This document shows, in pieces, positions 1 to 10,347 of a stretch of 64,000 bases of DNA (the stretch's first letter is position 1; the number at the start of each line of letters is the position of its first letter). The stretch is from Pseudomonas hamedanensis (GTDB lineage Bacteria; Pseudomonadota; Gammaproteobacteria; Pseudomonadales; Pseudomonadaceae): the NCBI RefSeq assembly GCF_014268595.2, contig NZ_CP077091.1:3436001-3500000 (forward strand). The letters are read 5' to 3'. The notes below the pieces were generated by a model, which had not been told where the DNA came from, did no database searches, and saw nothing but the letters and a program-made list of their open reading frames with translations. Made by a program: the position numbers and the translations under genes.

Positions 1-1964
1 TTCGTTACGTCACGGGTCGCTTCGTCGGCGCGGCGCTCGCTCATCGAGCACTGCTCGCCGAGCTGCTCCAGCGCCGGCTCGTCGTACGGATAGATGCGCG
101 CCTTCGGAATGGTCATCGCACCGGCACGGCGAACGTGCGGGGTGTCTTGTTTCGAATGGATCACGCTGCGGATCGCGCGGTGCGTGAGCAGATCCGGATA
201 ACGACGGATCGGCGAGGTGAAGTGGGTATAGGCTTCGTAATTCAGGCCAAAGTGACCATCGTTTTCAGCGCTGTACACCGCCTGACTCAACGAACGCAGC
301 ATAACCGTCTGGATCAGGTGGAAATCCGGACGATCCTTGATGCTCGCGAGCAGGGCCTGATAATCCTTCGGCGACGGACCGTCCTTGCCTTTGTGCAGGG
401 ACAAACCGAGCTCACCGAGGAAGGCGCGCAGCTTTTCCAGACGCTCTGGCGGCGGACCAGCGTGAACGCGGTACAGCGCAGGAATCTCGTGTTTCTTGAG
501 GAATTCGGCGGTGGCCACGTTGGCGGCCAGCATGCACTCCTCGATCAACTTGTGCGCATCGTTGCGGACGGTCGGACGGATTTCGGCGATCTTGCGCTCG
601 GAACCGAAGATGATCCGGGTTTCCTGCGTCTCGAAATCGATCGCGCCACGCACGTGACGAGCGGCCAGCAACACTTTGTACAGGGCATAGAGCTGCTTGA
701 GGTGCGGTACGACGTCGGTGTACTCGCCGCGCAATTTGCGCGCCTCGGTAGCCTTCGGCGTTTCCAGCATCGCACTGACCTTGTTGTAGGTCAGACGGGC
801 GTGGGAATGGATCACCGCTTCGTAGAAGCAGTAGTCGGTCATTTCGCCAGACTTGGAGATGGTCATCTCGCAAACCATGGCCAGACGATCGACTTGCGGG
901 TTCAGCGAGCACAGGCCGTTGGACAGCTGCTCGGGCAGCATCGGGATCACGCGCTCGGGGAAATACACCGAGTTGCCGCGCACCTGGGCTTCGTTGTCCA
1001 GCGCCGAGCCGATCTTCACGTAGCTGGAAACGTCGGCAATCGCCACGTACAACTTCCAGCCGCCGGAGAACAGGCGCAGCTTGCCCGGTTTGGCTTCGCA
1101 ATAGACCGCATCGTCGAAGTCGCGAGCATCTTCGCCGTCGATGGTGACGAACGGCAGATGGCGCAGGTCGATGCGCTTCTCTTTGTCTTTTTCTTCAACT
1201 TCCGGCTTGAGCTTCGCCGCTTCTTTCAGAACCGCTTCAGGCCAGACGTGCGGAATGTCGTAGGTACGCAGCGCGACATCGATTTCCATGCCCGGCGCCA
1301 TGTAGTTGCCGACCACTTCGACCACATCGCCTTGCGGCTGAAAGCGCGGCGTCGGCCAGTGGGTGATTTTCACCTCGACGAACTGACCGATCTGCGCGTT
1401 GGCGTTACGGCCTGGGGTGACCAGCACTTCCTGTTGGATTTTCGGATTATCCGCAACGACGAAGCCGATGCCGCCCTCTTCGAAGTAGCGACCCACGATG
1501 GTTTCGTGCGCGCGGGATACCACTTCGACGATCACGCCTTCGCGGCGACCGCGACGGTCGAGACCGGAAACACGGGCCAGCGCACGGTCGCCGTCGAACA
1601 CCAGACGCATTTGCGCCGGGCTCATGAACAGATCGTCGCTGCCATCGTCCGGCACCAGGAAGCCAAAACCGTCACGGTGACCGCTGATGCGACCGAGGAT
1701 CAGATCGAGCTTGTCTACCGGCGCGTAGGTGCCGCGGCGGGTATAGATCAGTTGCGCATCGCGCTCCATGGCGCGCAAGCGGCGGCGCAGGGCTTCGATC
1801 TGGTCTTCCGTGGTCAGACCAAACTCTTCGACCAGTTGCTCGCGGGCAGCAGGCGAACCCCGATCGGCGAGGTGCGCCAGGATCAGTTCGCGGCTGGGAA
1901 TAGGGTTTTCGTATTTTTCCGCTTCACGAGCGGCCTCGGGATCGAGGGACTGCCAATCGGCCAT
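1..1964 (-). CDS. rnr: Ribonuclease R, C-terminus cut off by window edge
   Basis: This is a 3'-to-5' exoribonuclease that degrades structured RNA, including mRNA fragments and rRNA. The minus strand reads MADWQSLDPEAAREAEKYEN from the ATG at 1964. About 654 codons are present, against roughly 850 or more in the family, so the C-terminal S1 and basic tail lie outside the window. An N-terminal winged-helix/OB region is followed by the RNB catalytic domain. The RNB signature DGEDARDFDDAVYCEAK near residue 275 carries the Mg-binding aspartates, and the later TSPIRRYPDLLTHRA motif near residue 590 is also characteristic. The gene is transcribed away from the tRNA-Leu genes and is probably followed by trmH, as in other pseudomonads. 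Identification is firm. Confidence 0.96.
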   Translation of the reverse strand, partial: MADWQSLDPEAAREAEKYENPIPSRELILAHLADRGSPAAREQLVEEFGLTTEDQIEALRRRLRAMERDAQLIYTRRGTYAPVDKLDLILGRISGHRDGFGFLVPDDGSDDLFMSPAQMRLVFDGDRALARVSGLDRRGRREGVIVEVVSRAHETIVGRYFEEGGIGFVVADNPKIQQEVLVTPGRNANAQIGQFVEVKITHWPTPRFQPQGDVVEVVGNYMAPGMEIDVALRTYDIPHVWPEAVLKEAAKLKPEVEEKDKEKRIDLRHLPFVTIDGEDARDFDDAVYCEAKPGKLRLFSGGWKLYVAIADVSSYVKIGSALDNEAQVRGNSVYFPERVIPMLPEQLSNGLCSLNPQVDRLAMVCEMTISKSGEMTDYCFYEAVIHSHARLTYNKVSAMLETPKATEARKLRGEYTDVVPHLKQLYALYKVLLAARHVRGAIDFETQETRIIFGSERKIAEIRPTVRNDAHKLIEECMLAANVATAEFLKKHEIPALYRVHAGPPPERLEKLRAFLGELGLSLHKGKDGPSPKDYQALLASIKDRPDFHLIQTVMLRSLSQAVYSAENDGHFGLNYEAYTHFTSPIRRYPDLLTHRAIRSVIHSKQDTPHVRRAGAMTIPKARIYPYDEPALEQLGEQCSMSERRADEATRDVT

Positions 1965-2047
1965 TAGAGAGTTTTCACCTTGTCTATATGCGGGTTAGTT
2001 TGGCATAGGCGCCGTGAAACGGGAAATTTCCGACTCTATAAGAGCCG

Positions 2048-2061
2048 TACAGGGCCCTGTA
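2048..2061. other. 14-bp perfect palindrome upstream of rnr
   Basis: TACAGGGCCCTGTA is a perfect palindrome about 85 bases upstream of the rnr start. Partly complementary AGAGC and GCTCT arms flank it. It could be an operator or part of a 5'-UTR hairpin. No regulator is known to me for this sequence, so its function is unassigned. Confidence 0.35.
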
Positions 2062-2125
2062 TCGACGCTCTGATACCGATTTGAACGCCGCTGGTAAAAA
2101 AATTCAGTTTTTTCTGCGGCAGGGG

Positions 2126-2154
2126 TTTACAGTTAAAAAGCTGCTCCGTATAGT
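2126..2154 (+). promoter_or_regulatory. Sigma-70 promoter of the first tRNA-Leu
   Basis: A TTTACA -35 box at 2126-2131 and a TATAGT -10 box at 2149-2154 are separated by 17 bases. A GC-rich discriminator (GCGCGCC) follows, as is usual for stringently controlled stable-RNA promoters. The tRNA begins about 37 bases after the -10 box. The same arrangement recurs upstream of the second tRNA. Confidence 0.8.
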
Positions 2155-2190
2155 GCGCGCCATCGACGACGCACAAGCGCTTTCGATGAT

Positions 2191-2277
2191 GCCCAGGTGG
2201 TGAAATTGGTAGACACGCCAGCTTCAGGTGCTGGTGACCTTACGGTCGTGGAAGTTCGAGTCTTCTCCTGGGCACCA
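2191..2277 (+). tRNA. tRNA-Leu (CAG anticodon), first copy
   Basis: This is an 87-nt class II tRNA with encoded CCA. Acceptor arms GCCCAGG and CCTGGGC pair fully. The anticodon stem-loop CCAGC-TTCAGGT-GCTGG gives anticodon CAG, which reads CUG leucine codons. The long variable arm expected of tRNA-Leu and the T-arm GTTCGAGTC are present. It has its own promoter and terminator. Confidence 0.97.
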
Positions 2278-2316
2278 ATTTCGAGTTTGAGACTAGATCA
2301 GTTTCAAGACTCACAC

Positions 2317-2340
2317 AAAACCCGCGAAAGCGGGTTTTTT
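2317..2340 (+). terminator. Rho-independent terminator after first tRNA-Leu
   Basis: The hairpin AAAACCCGC-GAAA-GCGGGTTTT is followed by more T residues, 40 bases after the tRNA 3' end. Stem, GAAA tetraloop and U-tract are all present. Confidence 0.9.
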
Positions 2341-2393
2341 GCATTTCAGGGAACGGATTTGTTAAAACCGGTTTATTAAAATTAAATCAGGGG

Positions 2394-2422
2394 TTTACAG
2401 ATCAAAAAGCGCTCCGTATAGT
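2394..2422 (+). promoter_or_regulatory. Sigma-70 promoter of the second tRNA-Leu
   Basis: A TTTACA at 2394-2399 and TATAGT at 2417-2422 with a 17-base spacer repeat the first promoter almost exactly, including the surrounding GGGGTTTACAG and CTCCGTATAGTGCGC text. The promoter was evidently duplicated along with the tRNA gene. Confidence 0.8.
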
Positions 2423-2457
2423 GCGCCACATCAACAGCGGCAACGCTTGCGATGAAT

Positions 2458-2544
2458 GCCCAGATGGTGAAATTGGTAGACACGCCAGCTTCAGGTGCTG
2501 GTGACCTTACGGTCGTGGAAGTTCGAGTCTTCTTCTGGGCACCA
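2458..2544 (+). tRNA. tRNA-Leu (CAG anticodon), second copy
   Basis: This 87-nt tRNA is nearly identical to the first copy. The acceptor stem differs by one compensated pair (GCCCAGA with TCTGGGC instead of GCCCAGG with CCTGGGC), so folding is kept. The anticodon loop again gives CAG. It is followed by an equivalent GAAA-loop terminator. Confidence 0.97.
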
Positions 2545-2577
2545 ATTCAAATTCAAGGTTCAGGCCTTGGATTTCAC

Positions 2578-2601
2578 AAAAACCCGCGAAAGCGGGTTTT
2601 T
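2578..2601 (+). terminator. Rho-independent terminator after second tRNA-Leu
   Basis: AAAAACCCGC-GAAA-GCGGGTTTTT is the same hairpin and U-tract as after the first tRNA. A second short hairpin (GCGTTTCTG with CAGAAACGC) follows immediately. Confidence 0.9.
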
Positions 2602-2632
2602 GCGTTTCTGGCTTTCAGAAACGCAAAAACCC

Positions 2633-2746
2633 TGTGGCGAGGGAGCTTGCTCCCGCCCGGCTGCGCAGCAGTCGCAATCGCACGGTGCAACCAGACAAAC
2701 AAGAGGGCTGCTGCGCACCCCAGCGGGAGCAAGCTCCCTCGCCACA
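2633..2746. repeat. REP-type long inverted repeat
   Basis: The outer arms TGTGGCGAGGGAGCTTGCTC and its complement lie about 115 bases apart, and the interior is partly self-complementary (GCTGCGCAGCAG region). The same element recurs at 32327-32446 and, in a variant form, at 63291-63425. This matches the dispersed REP/BIME-like elements common in fluorescent pseudomonads. No gene lies between the tRNA terminator and the Fur-like site. Confidence 0.85.
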
Positions 2747-2802
2747 ATGTTTTTCAGCCACCATTGAATTCGTGCGACCGCTACAAGGCGCACTTGAGAA
2801 AC

Positions 2803-2821
2803 AATATCGTTTATCATTGTT
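2803..2821 (+). promoter_or_regulatory. Possible Fur box upstream of iron ABC transporter
   Basis: AATATCGTTTATCATTGTT matches the 19-base Fur consensus at about 12 positions, including the TATCATT core. It lies 38 bases upstream of the start of an FbpA-type binding protein, where iron repression would be expected. The assignment is inferred from similarity and context only. Confidence 0.45.
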
Positions 2822-2858
2822 GCAAGTTTTTGCAATGCGACAGTGAGGAACCCTGCGA

Positions 2859-3869
2859 ATGATGTTTCGAAATACCCTGCGCCGAGGCCTGACCTTCACC
2901 CTCCTCGGCCTGGCACTCGCCACTCCCCTCACCCAGGCAGCCGATGCGGTGTCCCTGACTCTTTACAACGGCCAGCACAAGGAAGTCGGCGACGCGATTG
3001 CCAAGGCGTTCGAAGCCAAGACCGGTATTCACGTCAACGTACGCAAAGGCAGCAGCAATCAGCTCGCCAGTCAGGTCATCGAAGAAGGCGACCGCTCGCC
3101 TGCCGACTTGATCTACACGGAAGAGTCGCCACCCCTGAACAACCTGGGCGAACAAGGCCTGCTGGCCAAGACCGATGACGCGACACTGGCCGTTCTGCCA
3201 AAAGAGTACGTCGCCAGCAACGGCACCTGGATCGGCGTGACTGCGCGGGTGCGCGTGGTTGCCTTCAACCCGAAACTGATCGATGAAAAAGACCTGCCGA
3301 AATCGGTCATGGAGTTTTCCGATCCGAAGTGGCAAGGCAAGGTCGGCTTTGTCCCGACCAGCGGCGCCTTCCAGGAGCAGGCTGTCGCGATCATCAAGCT
3401 GCACGGCCGCGACGCCGCCGAAGAATGGCTGACCGGTCTGCGCGCGTTCGGCAAGACCTACAGCAATAACATGGTCGCGCTCAAAGCCGTGGAAAACGGC
3501 GAAGTCGCCACGGTCCTGGTGAACAACTACTACTGGTTCGCCCTGCAGCGCGAAAAAGGCCAGCTCGACTCCAAACTGCACTACTTCACAGGTGGCGATG
3601 TCGGCGGCTTGATCACCGTGTCCAGCGCTGCGGTTTTGAAATCCAGCAAACATCCAAAAGAAGCCCAGCAATTTCTGGCCTACATGGCCAGCGAAGAAGG
3701 CCAGCGCGTGATCACCCAGACCACCGCCGAATATCCGCTGCACAAAGGCATGGAATCGGACCGCGGACTCAAGCCGTTCAGTGAACTGCAAGCGCCGAAC
3801 GTCACCCCCGCCGATCTGGGCAATGCTGAAGAAGCGCTGGAGCTGGAACGCGAAGTTGGCTTGAACTGA
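2859..3869 (+). CDS. Iron(III) ABC transporter, periplasmic binding protein (FbpA/HitA type)
   Basis: This is the periplasmic receptor of a ferric-ion ABC importer. The 336-aa product has an N-terminal signal peptide (hydrophobic LTFTLLGLALATPLTQA, cleavage probably after QAADA). The mature start, SLTLYNGQHKEVGDAIAKAF, is typical of family 1 binding proteins. The paired tyrosines in VNNYYWFALQREKG correspond to the iron-coordinating tyrosines of FbpA. The ATG at 2859 is preceded by GAGGA at a 9-base distance. An in-frame ATG follows directly at 2862, so the exact start is uncertain by one codon. Its stop overlaps the permease start. The metal specificity is inferred from the family; the possible Fur box supports iron. 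Confidence 0.9.
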   Translation: MMFRNTLRRGLTFTLLGLALATPLTQAADAVSLTLYNGQHKEVGDAIAKAFEAKTGIHVNVRKGSSNQLASQVIEEGDRSPADLIYTEESPPLNNLGEQGLLAKTDDATLAVLPKEYVASNGTWIGVTARVRVVAFNPKLIDEKDLPKSVMEFSDPKWQGKVGFVPTSGAFQEQAVAIIKLHGRDAAEEWLTGLRAFGKTYSNNMVALKAVENGEVATVLVNNYYWFALQREKGQLDSKLHYFTGGDVGGLITVSSAAVLKSSKHPKEAQQFLAYMASEEGQRVITQTTAEYPLHKGMESDRGLKPFSELQAPNVTPADLGNAEEALELEREVGLN

Positions 3870-5434
3870 TGGCCGCATCGTTATCCGCCCCCGCCGCGCG
3901 CGGGGGTTATGTACCAAGACGCAAACGACCGTCGATCTGGCTGGTGCTGCCGGTCTTGCTGCTAGTGGTGCTGAGCCTGTTGCCGCTGGCATATGTCGGG
4001 CTTAAAGCCTGGCAGGCCGGCTGGGCCGAAGCGCTGCATTTGTTATGGCGCCCGTACGTGTTCGGGCTACTGCGCAATACCCTCGCATTGATGGTTGGGG
4101 TGACGATCACTTGCGCCGTGGTCGGCCTGTCGCTGGCGTGGTTGCTGGAGCGCAGCAATCTGCCGGGGCGGCGCCTGTGGGGCGTGATTCTGTGCCTGCC
4201 GTTTGCCGTACCGGCGTTCGTCAGCAGTTTCACCTGGGTTTCTCTGAGCGCCCAATTCGAAGGCCTGGGCGGGGCAATCCTGGTGATGAGCCTGTCGAAG
4301 TATCCGCTGATCTTTTTGCCGGTGGCGGCGACCCTGCGCAATCTTGATCCCTCCCTTGAAGAATCGGCCCGCACCCTTGGGCAGAATCGCTGGGGCGTAT
4401 TTTTCCGCGTCACCTTGCCGCTGCTGTGGCCATCGCTGTTGGCCGGTTCGCTGCTGATTGCCTTGCACATGCTGGTGGAGTTTGGCGCGCTGTCGATCAT
4501 CGGCCTGCAAACTTTCACCACGGCGATCTACCAGCAATTCGAGCTGGAATTCAGCAACGCCAATGCAGCGATGCTGTCGGCCGTGTTGCTGGCGCTGTGT
4601 CTGCTGCTGTTATGGCTAGAACTGCGGGTACGCGGCAAGGGCCGACATGTGCGCACCGGACAGGGCGCGGCGCGTCAGGCCGAACAGGTTCGCCTCGGCC
4701 CGTGGGCAGCGCTCGGTCAGCTCTATTGCCTGTTGCTGGCGATCGTCGGCAGCGGGATTCCGCTGGGGATGTTGGCGTACTGGTTGGCGGTCGGTTCATC
4801 GGCTGCCTTTCCGGCGGCGTCGATTGGCGAGGCGCTGTTGTCGTCGCTTGCATTGTCGTTGGGCGGCGCAGCGTTATGTCTGCTGCTGGCAGTCCCAGTC
4901 GGGCTGCTGGTGGTACGTCACAAAGGCCGACTGGCGATCTGGGCCGAGCGCCTGCCGTATCTGCTGCATGCGCTGCCAGGCTTGGTGATTGCATTGACGC
5001 TGGTGTATTTCGCCCTGCACTACGTGCCAGTGCTGTACCAGACCTCGGGGTTGCTGCTGATCGCCTATGCGCTGCTGTTTTTGCCGCTGGCTCAGGCGCC
5101 GATTCGTACCGCCCTGAACAAGGCAGCGCCGCAGTTGGAGGAGGCGGCGCGCACGCTGGGGGCTTCGTCGTTCACGGCTTTTTGTCGAGTGACGTTGCCG
5201 ATTATCTTCCCGGCATTGGGCGCGGCGTTTGCACTGGTATTTCTTGATGCAATGAAGGAACTGACGGCGACGCTGCTGCTAAGCCCGACCGGGCTTAATA
5301 CGCTGGCGACCGAAGTGTGGGCGCATACCGCGAATGTTGAGTTCGCAGCGGCGGCGCCCTATGCGGCGTTGTTGATTGTGGTGTCGGGGTTGCCGGTTTA
5401 TCTGCTGACGACGCGGATGTATCTGAGTCGCTGA
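3869..5434 (+). CDS. Iron(III) ABC transporter, fused permease (FbpB type)
   Basis: This 521-aa inner-membrane permease belongs to the ferric-ion importer. It is two permease domains fused in tandem, each with about six membrane segments. Each half carries an EAA loop that contacts the ATPase: EESARTLGQNRWGVFFRVTL in the first half and EEAARTLGASSFTAFCRVTL in the second. The start ATG overlaps the TGA of the binding protein by one base, which indicates translational coupling. No ATP-binding subunit follows; the next feature is a REP hairpin and then a convergent chemoreceptor gene. The ATPase must be supplied from elsewhere in the genome. Confidence 0.92.
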   Translation: MAASLSAPAARGGYVPRRKRPSIWLVLPVLLLVVLSLLPLAYVGLKAWQAGWAEALHLLWRPYVFGLLRNTLALMVGVTITCAVVGLSLAWLLERSNLPGRRLWGVILCLPFAVPAFVSSFTWVSLSAQFEGLGGAILVMSLSKYPLIFLPVAATLRNLDPSLEESARTLGQNRWGVFFRVTLPLLWPSLLAGSLLIALHMLVEFGALSIIGLQTFTTAIYQQFELEFSNANAAMLSAVLLALCLLLLWLELRVRGKGRHVRTGQGAARQAEQVRLGPWAALGQLYCLLLAIVGSGIPLGMLAYWLAVGSSAAFPAASIGEALLSSLALSLGGAALCLLLAVPVGLLVVRHKGRLAIWAERLPYLLHALPGLVIALTLVYFALHYVPVLYQTSGLLLIAYALLFLPLAQAPIRTALNKAAPQLEEAARTLGASSFTAFCRVTLPIIFPALGAAFALVFLDAMKELTATLLLSPTGLNTLATEVWAHTANVEFAAAAPYAALLIVVSGLPVYLLTTRMYLSR

Positions 5435-5443
5435 TACCGCTTT

Positions 5444-5504
5444 CGCGAGCAGGCTCACTCCTACAGGGGAACGCATTCCAAATGTAGGAGTGAGCCTGCT
5501 CGCG
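5444..5504. repeat. REP doublet (inverted 22-bp arms)
   Basis: CGCGAGCAGGCTCACTCCTA at 5444 and its exact inverted copy ending at 5504 are separated by 17 bases. The element sits between two converging genes. It belongs to the same family as 43461-43524, 55047-55110 and the tandem array at 46.5-47.7 kb. Confidence 0.85.
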
Positions 5505-5524
5505 ATAGGCCAGTCCAGCCAGCA

Positions 5525-7459
5525 TCAAGCCCTGAACTGCCCCAGGCTCGCCTTCAACTGCGCCGCCAGGCCATCCAGCACCTTGCCACTGGCCGTGGTC
5601 TCCACCACTGCCTGAGCCGCTTTCTCGGCCTGCGCATGAATGGTCTCGACGCGCCCACGAACAGCCTGCGCCCCTTGCGCCTGATGCGCTGCCGCTTGCG
5701 TCGCCAGACCGATCGCCGCGTGCACTTGTTCCACCGAGGCCTGCACCGACTGTTGCAGCCGTGCGCTGTCTCGCAGCACCAGCAGGCCTTCGCTGGCCTG
5801 ACGCCCGGCCTGACCGATTGCTTCGACCGCTTCACGTGCACCTTGCTGCAGCGCGACGATGTGCGCCTGAATATCGCCTGTGGAGCTTTGCGTCTTGCTC
5901 GCCAACGCACGCACCTCGTCGGCGACCACCGCGAAACCGCGACCGGTCTCACCCGCCCGCGCGGCCTCGATGGCCGCGTTCAACGCCAGCAAGTTGGTCT
6001 GCTCAGCGATGCCGTGAATCACCGTCAGCACCACTTCGATTTGCTCGCTCTGCTGCGCCAGGCGTTCGATGACCTTCGCCCCGGTATCGACCTGCCCGGC
6101 CAGCGCTTCAATCAGGCTACCGACCTTGGCCGAAGTCCGAGTGTTTTCATCGGTGGCCTGACGAATATCGACAACCTGCTTTAGCGCCGCCTGCATCGCC
6201 TGGCTTTCCGACTGCGCCTCGTCAGCCATTTGCGACAGCGCACGCAAGCTTTCCGCGACCTCGTCACGCTGCATCCCGGCAGCCGCATCGGCGCCAGCGT
6301 TGCGCAAGGTCATCGCGCCAATTTCAACGCCAGTGCGCTGAGCGACATCACCTGCCTCGCGCACGATCGGCTGCAACTTATCCACAAAGCGATTGACCGC
6401 CGACGCCATGTCGCCGATTTCATCCTTGCTGTTGATTTGCACGCGCTTGGTCAGATCGCCCTCGCCCGCGGCCAGGTCATCCATCGCCGCGTTGAGCATC
6501 TTCAGGCGATTGACCACGCGATGACCAAGCACCACTGCCAGCAACAGCAGCACGCCGCAACCGACCAGTGCCAGCCCCATGCCTATTCGCCAGCGCAGGG
6601 TCGCAGCCGCTTCCTGGACAGTATTGGCCGTGTTGGTTTTCATCTCGGTAGCCGTGGCCTGCGCCGATTGCAGGCGCGCCTGCATGGCCTTGGCGCTGTC
6701 CGCCGCAGCCCCTTTGAGACTGTCGCCGACCAACTGATCGCTGCTGGCAATCAGCGCTAAGAAACGCGAGTCGAGTGCAGCCAGATCAGTTTCCACCGAG
6801 GCCGTGGACACGCCCATCAGCACCTTGCCGATTTCCACGCCATTAGGGTTGATCGAGGCTTCGAGGTAATACACCGATGGATCGTTCTTCGCCGCATCCA
6901 ACACTTTGTCCAGCGCGCGCTCGCCCTGGCCTTTTTCCAGCAAGGCCTTGTTAATCGGGTTTTCGCGATTGAGATAGCGGGTCAGGTGTTGACCAGTGGC
7001 ATCGTCGTAGACCACGAACAGCACGTTGGGATTGCGCTGGGCACGACGGGCGAACTCCGACAACGTCGGCACATCGCTGTCCCACATGGCGCGAGGCGCG
7101 ACGGACGCCAGCAACTGCGCCATGTCATTGGCCGAATCCTTGAGATCCTTTTCCAGGGTTGCCCGCAGTTGCGCCTGCTCTTCCTTGAGGCGCGATGACA
7201 GGCCGGCGGTCAGCCGCTGACGCGTGCTGGCTGATAGCGCATCGAGGCTCGACGTCACTTCACGCCCGGCCTGCTCAAGCTCCCCGGAGAGTTTCTGGCT
7301 GTCGGCCCCAAGGCGCACAGCCAGATCAGCTTCGAGCGCCGTGACCGTGCTCCGCGTCAGGGCAACCGCCACCAACACCTGCACCAAAAGGGCGATACCC
7401 AAGGTAACGAACACCGGCCGCAACAAACGGCTTTGTAACAGTGAGAGAACAGCTGACAC
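5525..7459 (-). CDS. Methyl-accepting chemotaxis protein
   Basis: This is a transmembrane chemoreceptor that signals through CheW/CheA. It has a first membrane helix (about residues 13-35), a periplasmic sensor of roughly 280 residues with coiled-coil ends, a second membrane helix ([19 protein letters not shown]), and a HAMP domain. The C-terminal signalling domain carries the highly conserved hairpin tip, [19 protein letters not shown], and then [16 protein letters not shown] chose the GTG at 7459 because AGAGGGA lies six bases upstream. An in-frame ATG at 7486 is the alternative and would add nine residues. The ligand cannot be told from sequence. No C-terminal CheR-docking pentapeptide is seen. 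Confidence 0.9.
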   Translation of the reverse strand: MSAVLSLLQSRLLRPVFVTLGIALLVQVLVAVALTRSTVTALEADLAVRLGADSQKLSGELEQAGREVTSSLDALSASTRQRLTAGLSSRLKEEQAQLRATLEKDLKDSANDMAQLLASVAPRAMWDSDVPTLSEFARRAQRNPNVLFVVYDDATGQHLTRYLNRENPINKALLEKGQGERALDKVLDAAKNDPSVYYLEASINPNGVEIGKVLMGVSTASVETDLAALDSRFLALIASSDQLVGDSLKGAAADSAKAMQARLQSAQATATEMKTNTANTVQEAAATLRWRIGMGLALVGCGVLLLLAVVLGHRVVNRLKMLNAAMDDLAAGEGDLTKRVQINSKDEIGDMASAVNRFVDKLQPIVREAGDVAQRTGVEIGAMTLRNAGADAAAGMQRDEVAESLRALSQMADEAQSESQAMQAALKQVVDIRQATDENTRTSAKVGSLIEALAGQVDTGAKVIERLAQQSEQIEVVLTVIHGIAEQTNLLALNAAIEAARAGETGRGFAVVADEVRALASKTQSSTGDIQAHIVALQQGAREAVEAIGQAGRQASEGLLVLRDSARLQQSVQASVEQVHAAIGLATQAAAHQAQGAQAVRGRVETIHAQAEKAAQAVVETTASGKVLDGLAAQLKASLGQFRA

Positions 7460-7552
7460 TTTAAATCCCTCTACTTCTGACGCCATTAATTTGATGGCAC
7501 TCTTGTAGACAGATTCACAGCAAAGGTCATGCCGTCCAACAGGCATAAACGA

Positions 7553-7584
7553 CAAAGGCCCCGATTAAGAGGCCTTTGTTTTTT
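7553..7584. terminator. Hairpin terminator between purA and the chemoreceptor
   Basis: CAAAGGCC and GGCCTTTG arms flank a 10-base loop. A T-run follows on the plus strand and the corresponding A-run precedes the hairpin on the minus strand. It lies directly after the purA stop. The U-tract is good only in the plus direction, so termination of purA here is likely but may be inefficient. Confidence 0.6.
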
Positions 7585-7598
7585 ACATCAACGACTTA

Positions 7599-8942
<1,344 letters not shown>

Positions 8943-10130
8943 TCAAGAAGCCAGTGGCGATACTTGCCAAAGCCCGTTCTGCTGAATCAATTGCCGGTCG
9001 CAGTCCGCATCACGGGCGGCGGCCAAAGGTTGCCCAGGCAACGCCTGAACGACACGCTGACCCTCACTGCGCAACTGGCAAACCTGCTGCCAGAGTGCCG
9101 CATCCGTACTGTCAGGCATCCAGATACCGCCAGACGGTAACTCGATCTCAGCACGCCCCAGGGTCACCAGGGTTTTCAAATCGGTAGAGAAGCCGGTCGC
9201 CGGACGGGCCCGACCGAAGTCGGCGCCGATGTCGTCATAACGACCGCCTTGCGCGATGGACTGACCCACGCCGGGCACGAACACCGCAAATACCACACCG
9301 GTGTGGTAGTGATAGCCGCGCAACTCGCCCAGGTCGAAATACAGCGGCAGCTGCGGGAAGCGCACCGAGAGACGCTCGGCGATGGCCAGCAGGTCTTCCA
9401 GCGCCGCCAACACTGGCGCCGGCGCATTCGCCAGTCGCTCGCGAGCAGCGGCCAATACTTCACGGCCGCCGCACAGATCGACCAGCGCACGCAGCATGCC
9501 GGACAGATCGGCCGGCAGGCCTTCGGTCAGGATGATGACTTCATCGATGGCCTTGCGCTGCAGGGCATCGAACAACTGCTGCTCGACTTCACCGGACAAT
9601 CCGGCAGCGCGCGCCAGACCACGATAAATGCCGACATGGCCGAGGTCCATGTGCACGTCCGGTACGTCGGCCAGTTGCAGCATGGCCAGCATCAGGCTGA
9701 TCACTTCAACGTCACTGCTCGGGCTGGCGTCGCCGTACAACTCGGCGCCCAGCTGGATCGGGCTGCGCGAGGACGACAGCGCACGCGGCTGGGCGTGCAG
9801 CACGCTGCCGGCGTAGCACAGACGGCTCGGGCCTTCGCGGCGCAGGGTATGCGCATCGATGCGCGCGACTTGCGGCGTGATGTCGGCGCGGAAACCCATC
9901 TGCCGGCCCGATTGCGGGTCGATGACCTTGAAGGTACGCAGATCCAGGTCCTGGCCCGCGCCGGTCAGCAGGGATTCCAGGTACTCGATATGGGGAGTCA
10001 CGACAAATTCGTAACCCCAGCTCTGGAACAGATCCAACACCTGGCGACGCGCCACTTCGATGCGCGCCGCTTCCGGTGGCAGTACTTCTTCGATGCCATC
10101 TGGCAGCAGCCAGCGGTCTACCGTTGCCAT
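8943..10130 (-). CDS. hisZ: ATP phosphoribosyltransferase regulatory subunit
   Basis: HisZ is a catalytically inactive relative of histidyl-tRNA synthetase. It forms an octamer with the short form of HisG and is needed for the first step of histidine synthesis. The 395-aa product starts [20 protein letters not shown], and class II synthetase-like motifs are visible ([20 protein letters not shown], then [16 protein letters not shown]). The ATG at 10130 has AAAGGGGAAT just upstream. A longer open frame upstream has no supporting start. It lies between the hflC terminator and purA. Confidence 0.95.
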   Translation of the reverse strand: MATVDRWLLPDGIEEVLPPEAARIEVARRQVLDLFQSWGYEFVVTPHIEYLESLLTGAGQDLDLRTFKVIDPQSGRQMGFRADITPQVARIDAHTLRREGPSRLCYAGSVLHAQPRALSSSRSPIQLGAELYGDASPSSDVEVISLMLAMLQLADVPDVHMDLGHVGIYRGLARAAGLSGEVEQQLFDALQRKAIDEVIILTEGLPADLSGMLRALVDLCGGREVLAAARERLANAPAPVLAALEDLLAIAERLSVRFPQLPLYFDLGELRGYHYHTGVVFAVFVPGVGQSIAQGGRYDDIGADFGRARPATGFSTDLKTLVTLGRAEIELPSGGIWMPDSTDAALWQQVCQLRSEGQRVVQALPGQPLAAARDADCDRQLIQQNGLWQVSPLAS

Positions 10131-10323
10131 TACGCCATTCCCCTTTGATCCGGGCGGCCAGCCCGAGGGCTGAGCCTTGATTGAAGCAGAAAACGATTGT
10201 TCCGCGCATGAACAACGCAGCGAAAAGCCTGTTACCGGCTTCGCCAATCACTTCCCTCGAAAAACGCTCGAGCCTTTCAACCCGATGCTCTGCAGCAAAA
10301 ACAGCAATCAAACGTGCAGACGC
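10131..10323. other. Intergenic region between hflC terminator and hisZ
   Basis: This 193-base stretch, with the terminator and spacer beside it, separates hflC from hisZ (about 300 bases in all). It presumably holds the hisZ-purA promoter, though I see no clean -35/-10 pair. I looked on the minus strand for the small DUF2065 (YjeT-like) membrane protein that I recall at this place in P. aeruginosa and found no open frame resembling it. Confidence 0.4.
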
Positions 10324-10347
10324 AAAAAAGCCGGGAATTTCCCGGCT
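10324..10347 (-). terminator. Rho-independent terminator of the hfl operon
   Basis: On the minus strand CAGCCGGGAAATTCCCGGCT forms a strong stem followed by TTTTTT. It lies about 85 bases past the hflC stop and ends the long minus-strand operon before hisZ. Confidence 0.9.

Noticed and set aside
135..1967. Plus-strand 610-codon frame over rnr
   Set aside because: The complementary strand encodes a clear RNase R with catalytic motifs; the plus frame is a codon-bias shadow.
2191..2544. tRNA-Leu genes as an attachment site for an integrated island
   Set aside because: No integrase gene and no direct repeat of the tRNA 3' end are found downstream; the second copy is a complete gene with its own promoter.
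2452..2862. Plus-strand frame of 136 codons
   Set aside because: It runs through the second tRNA-Leu, its terminator and the REP element, and has no conserved content.
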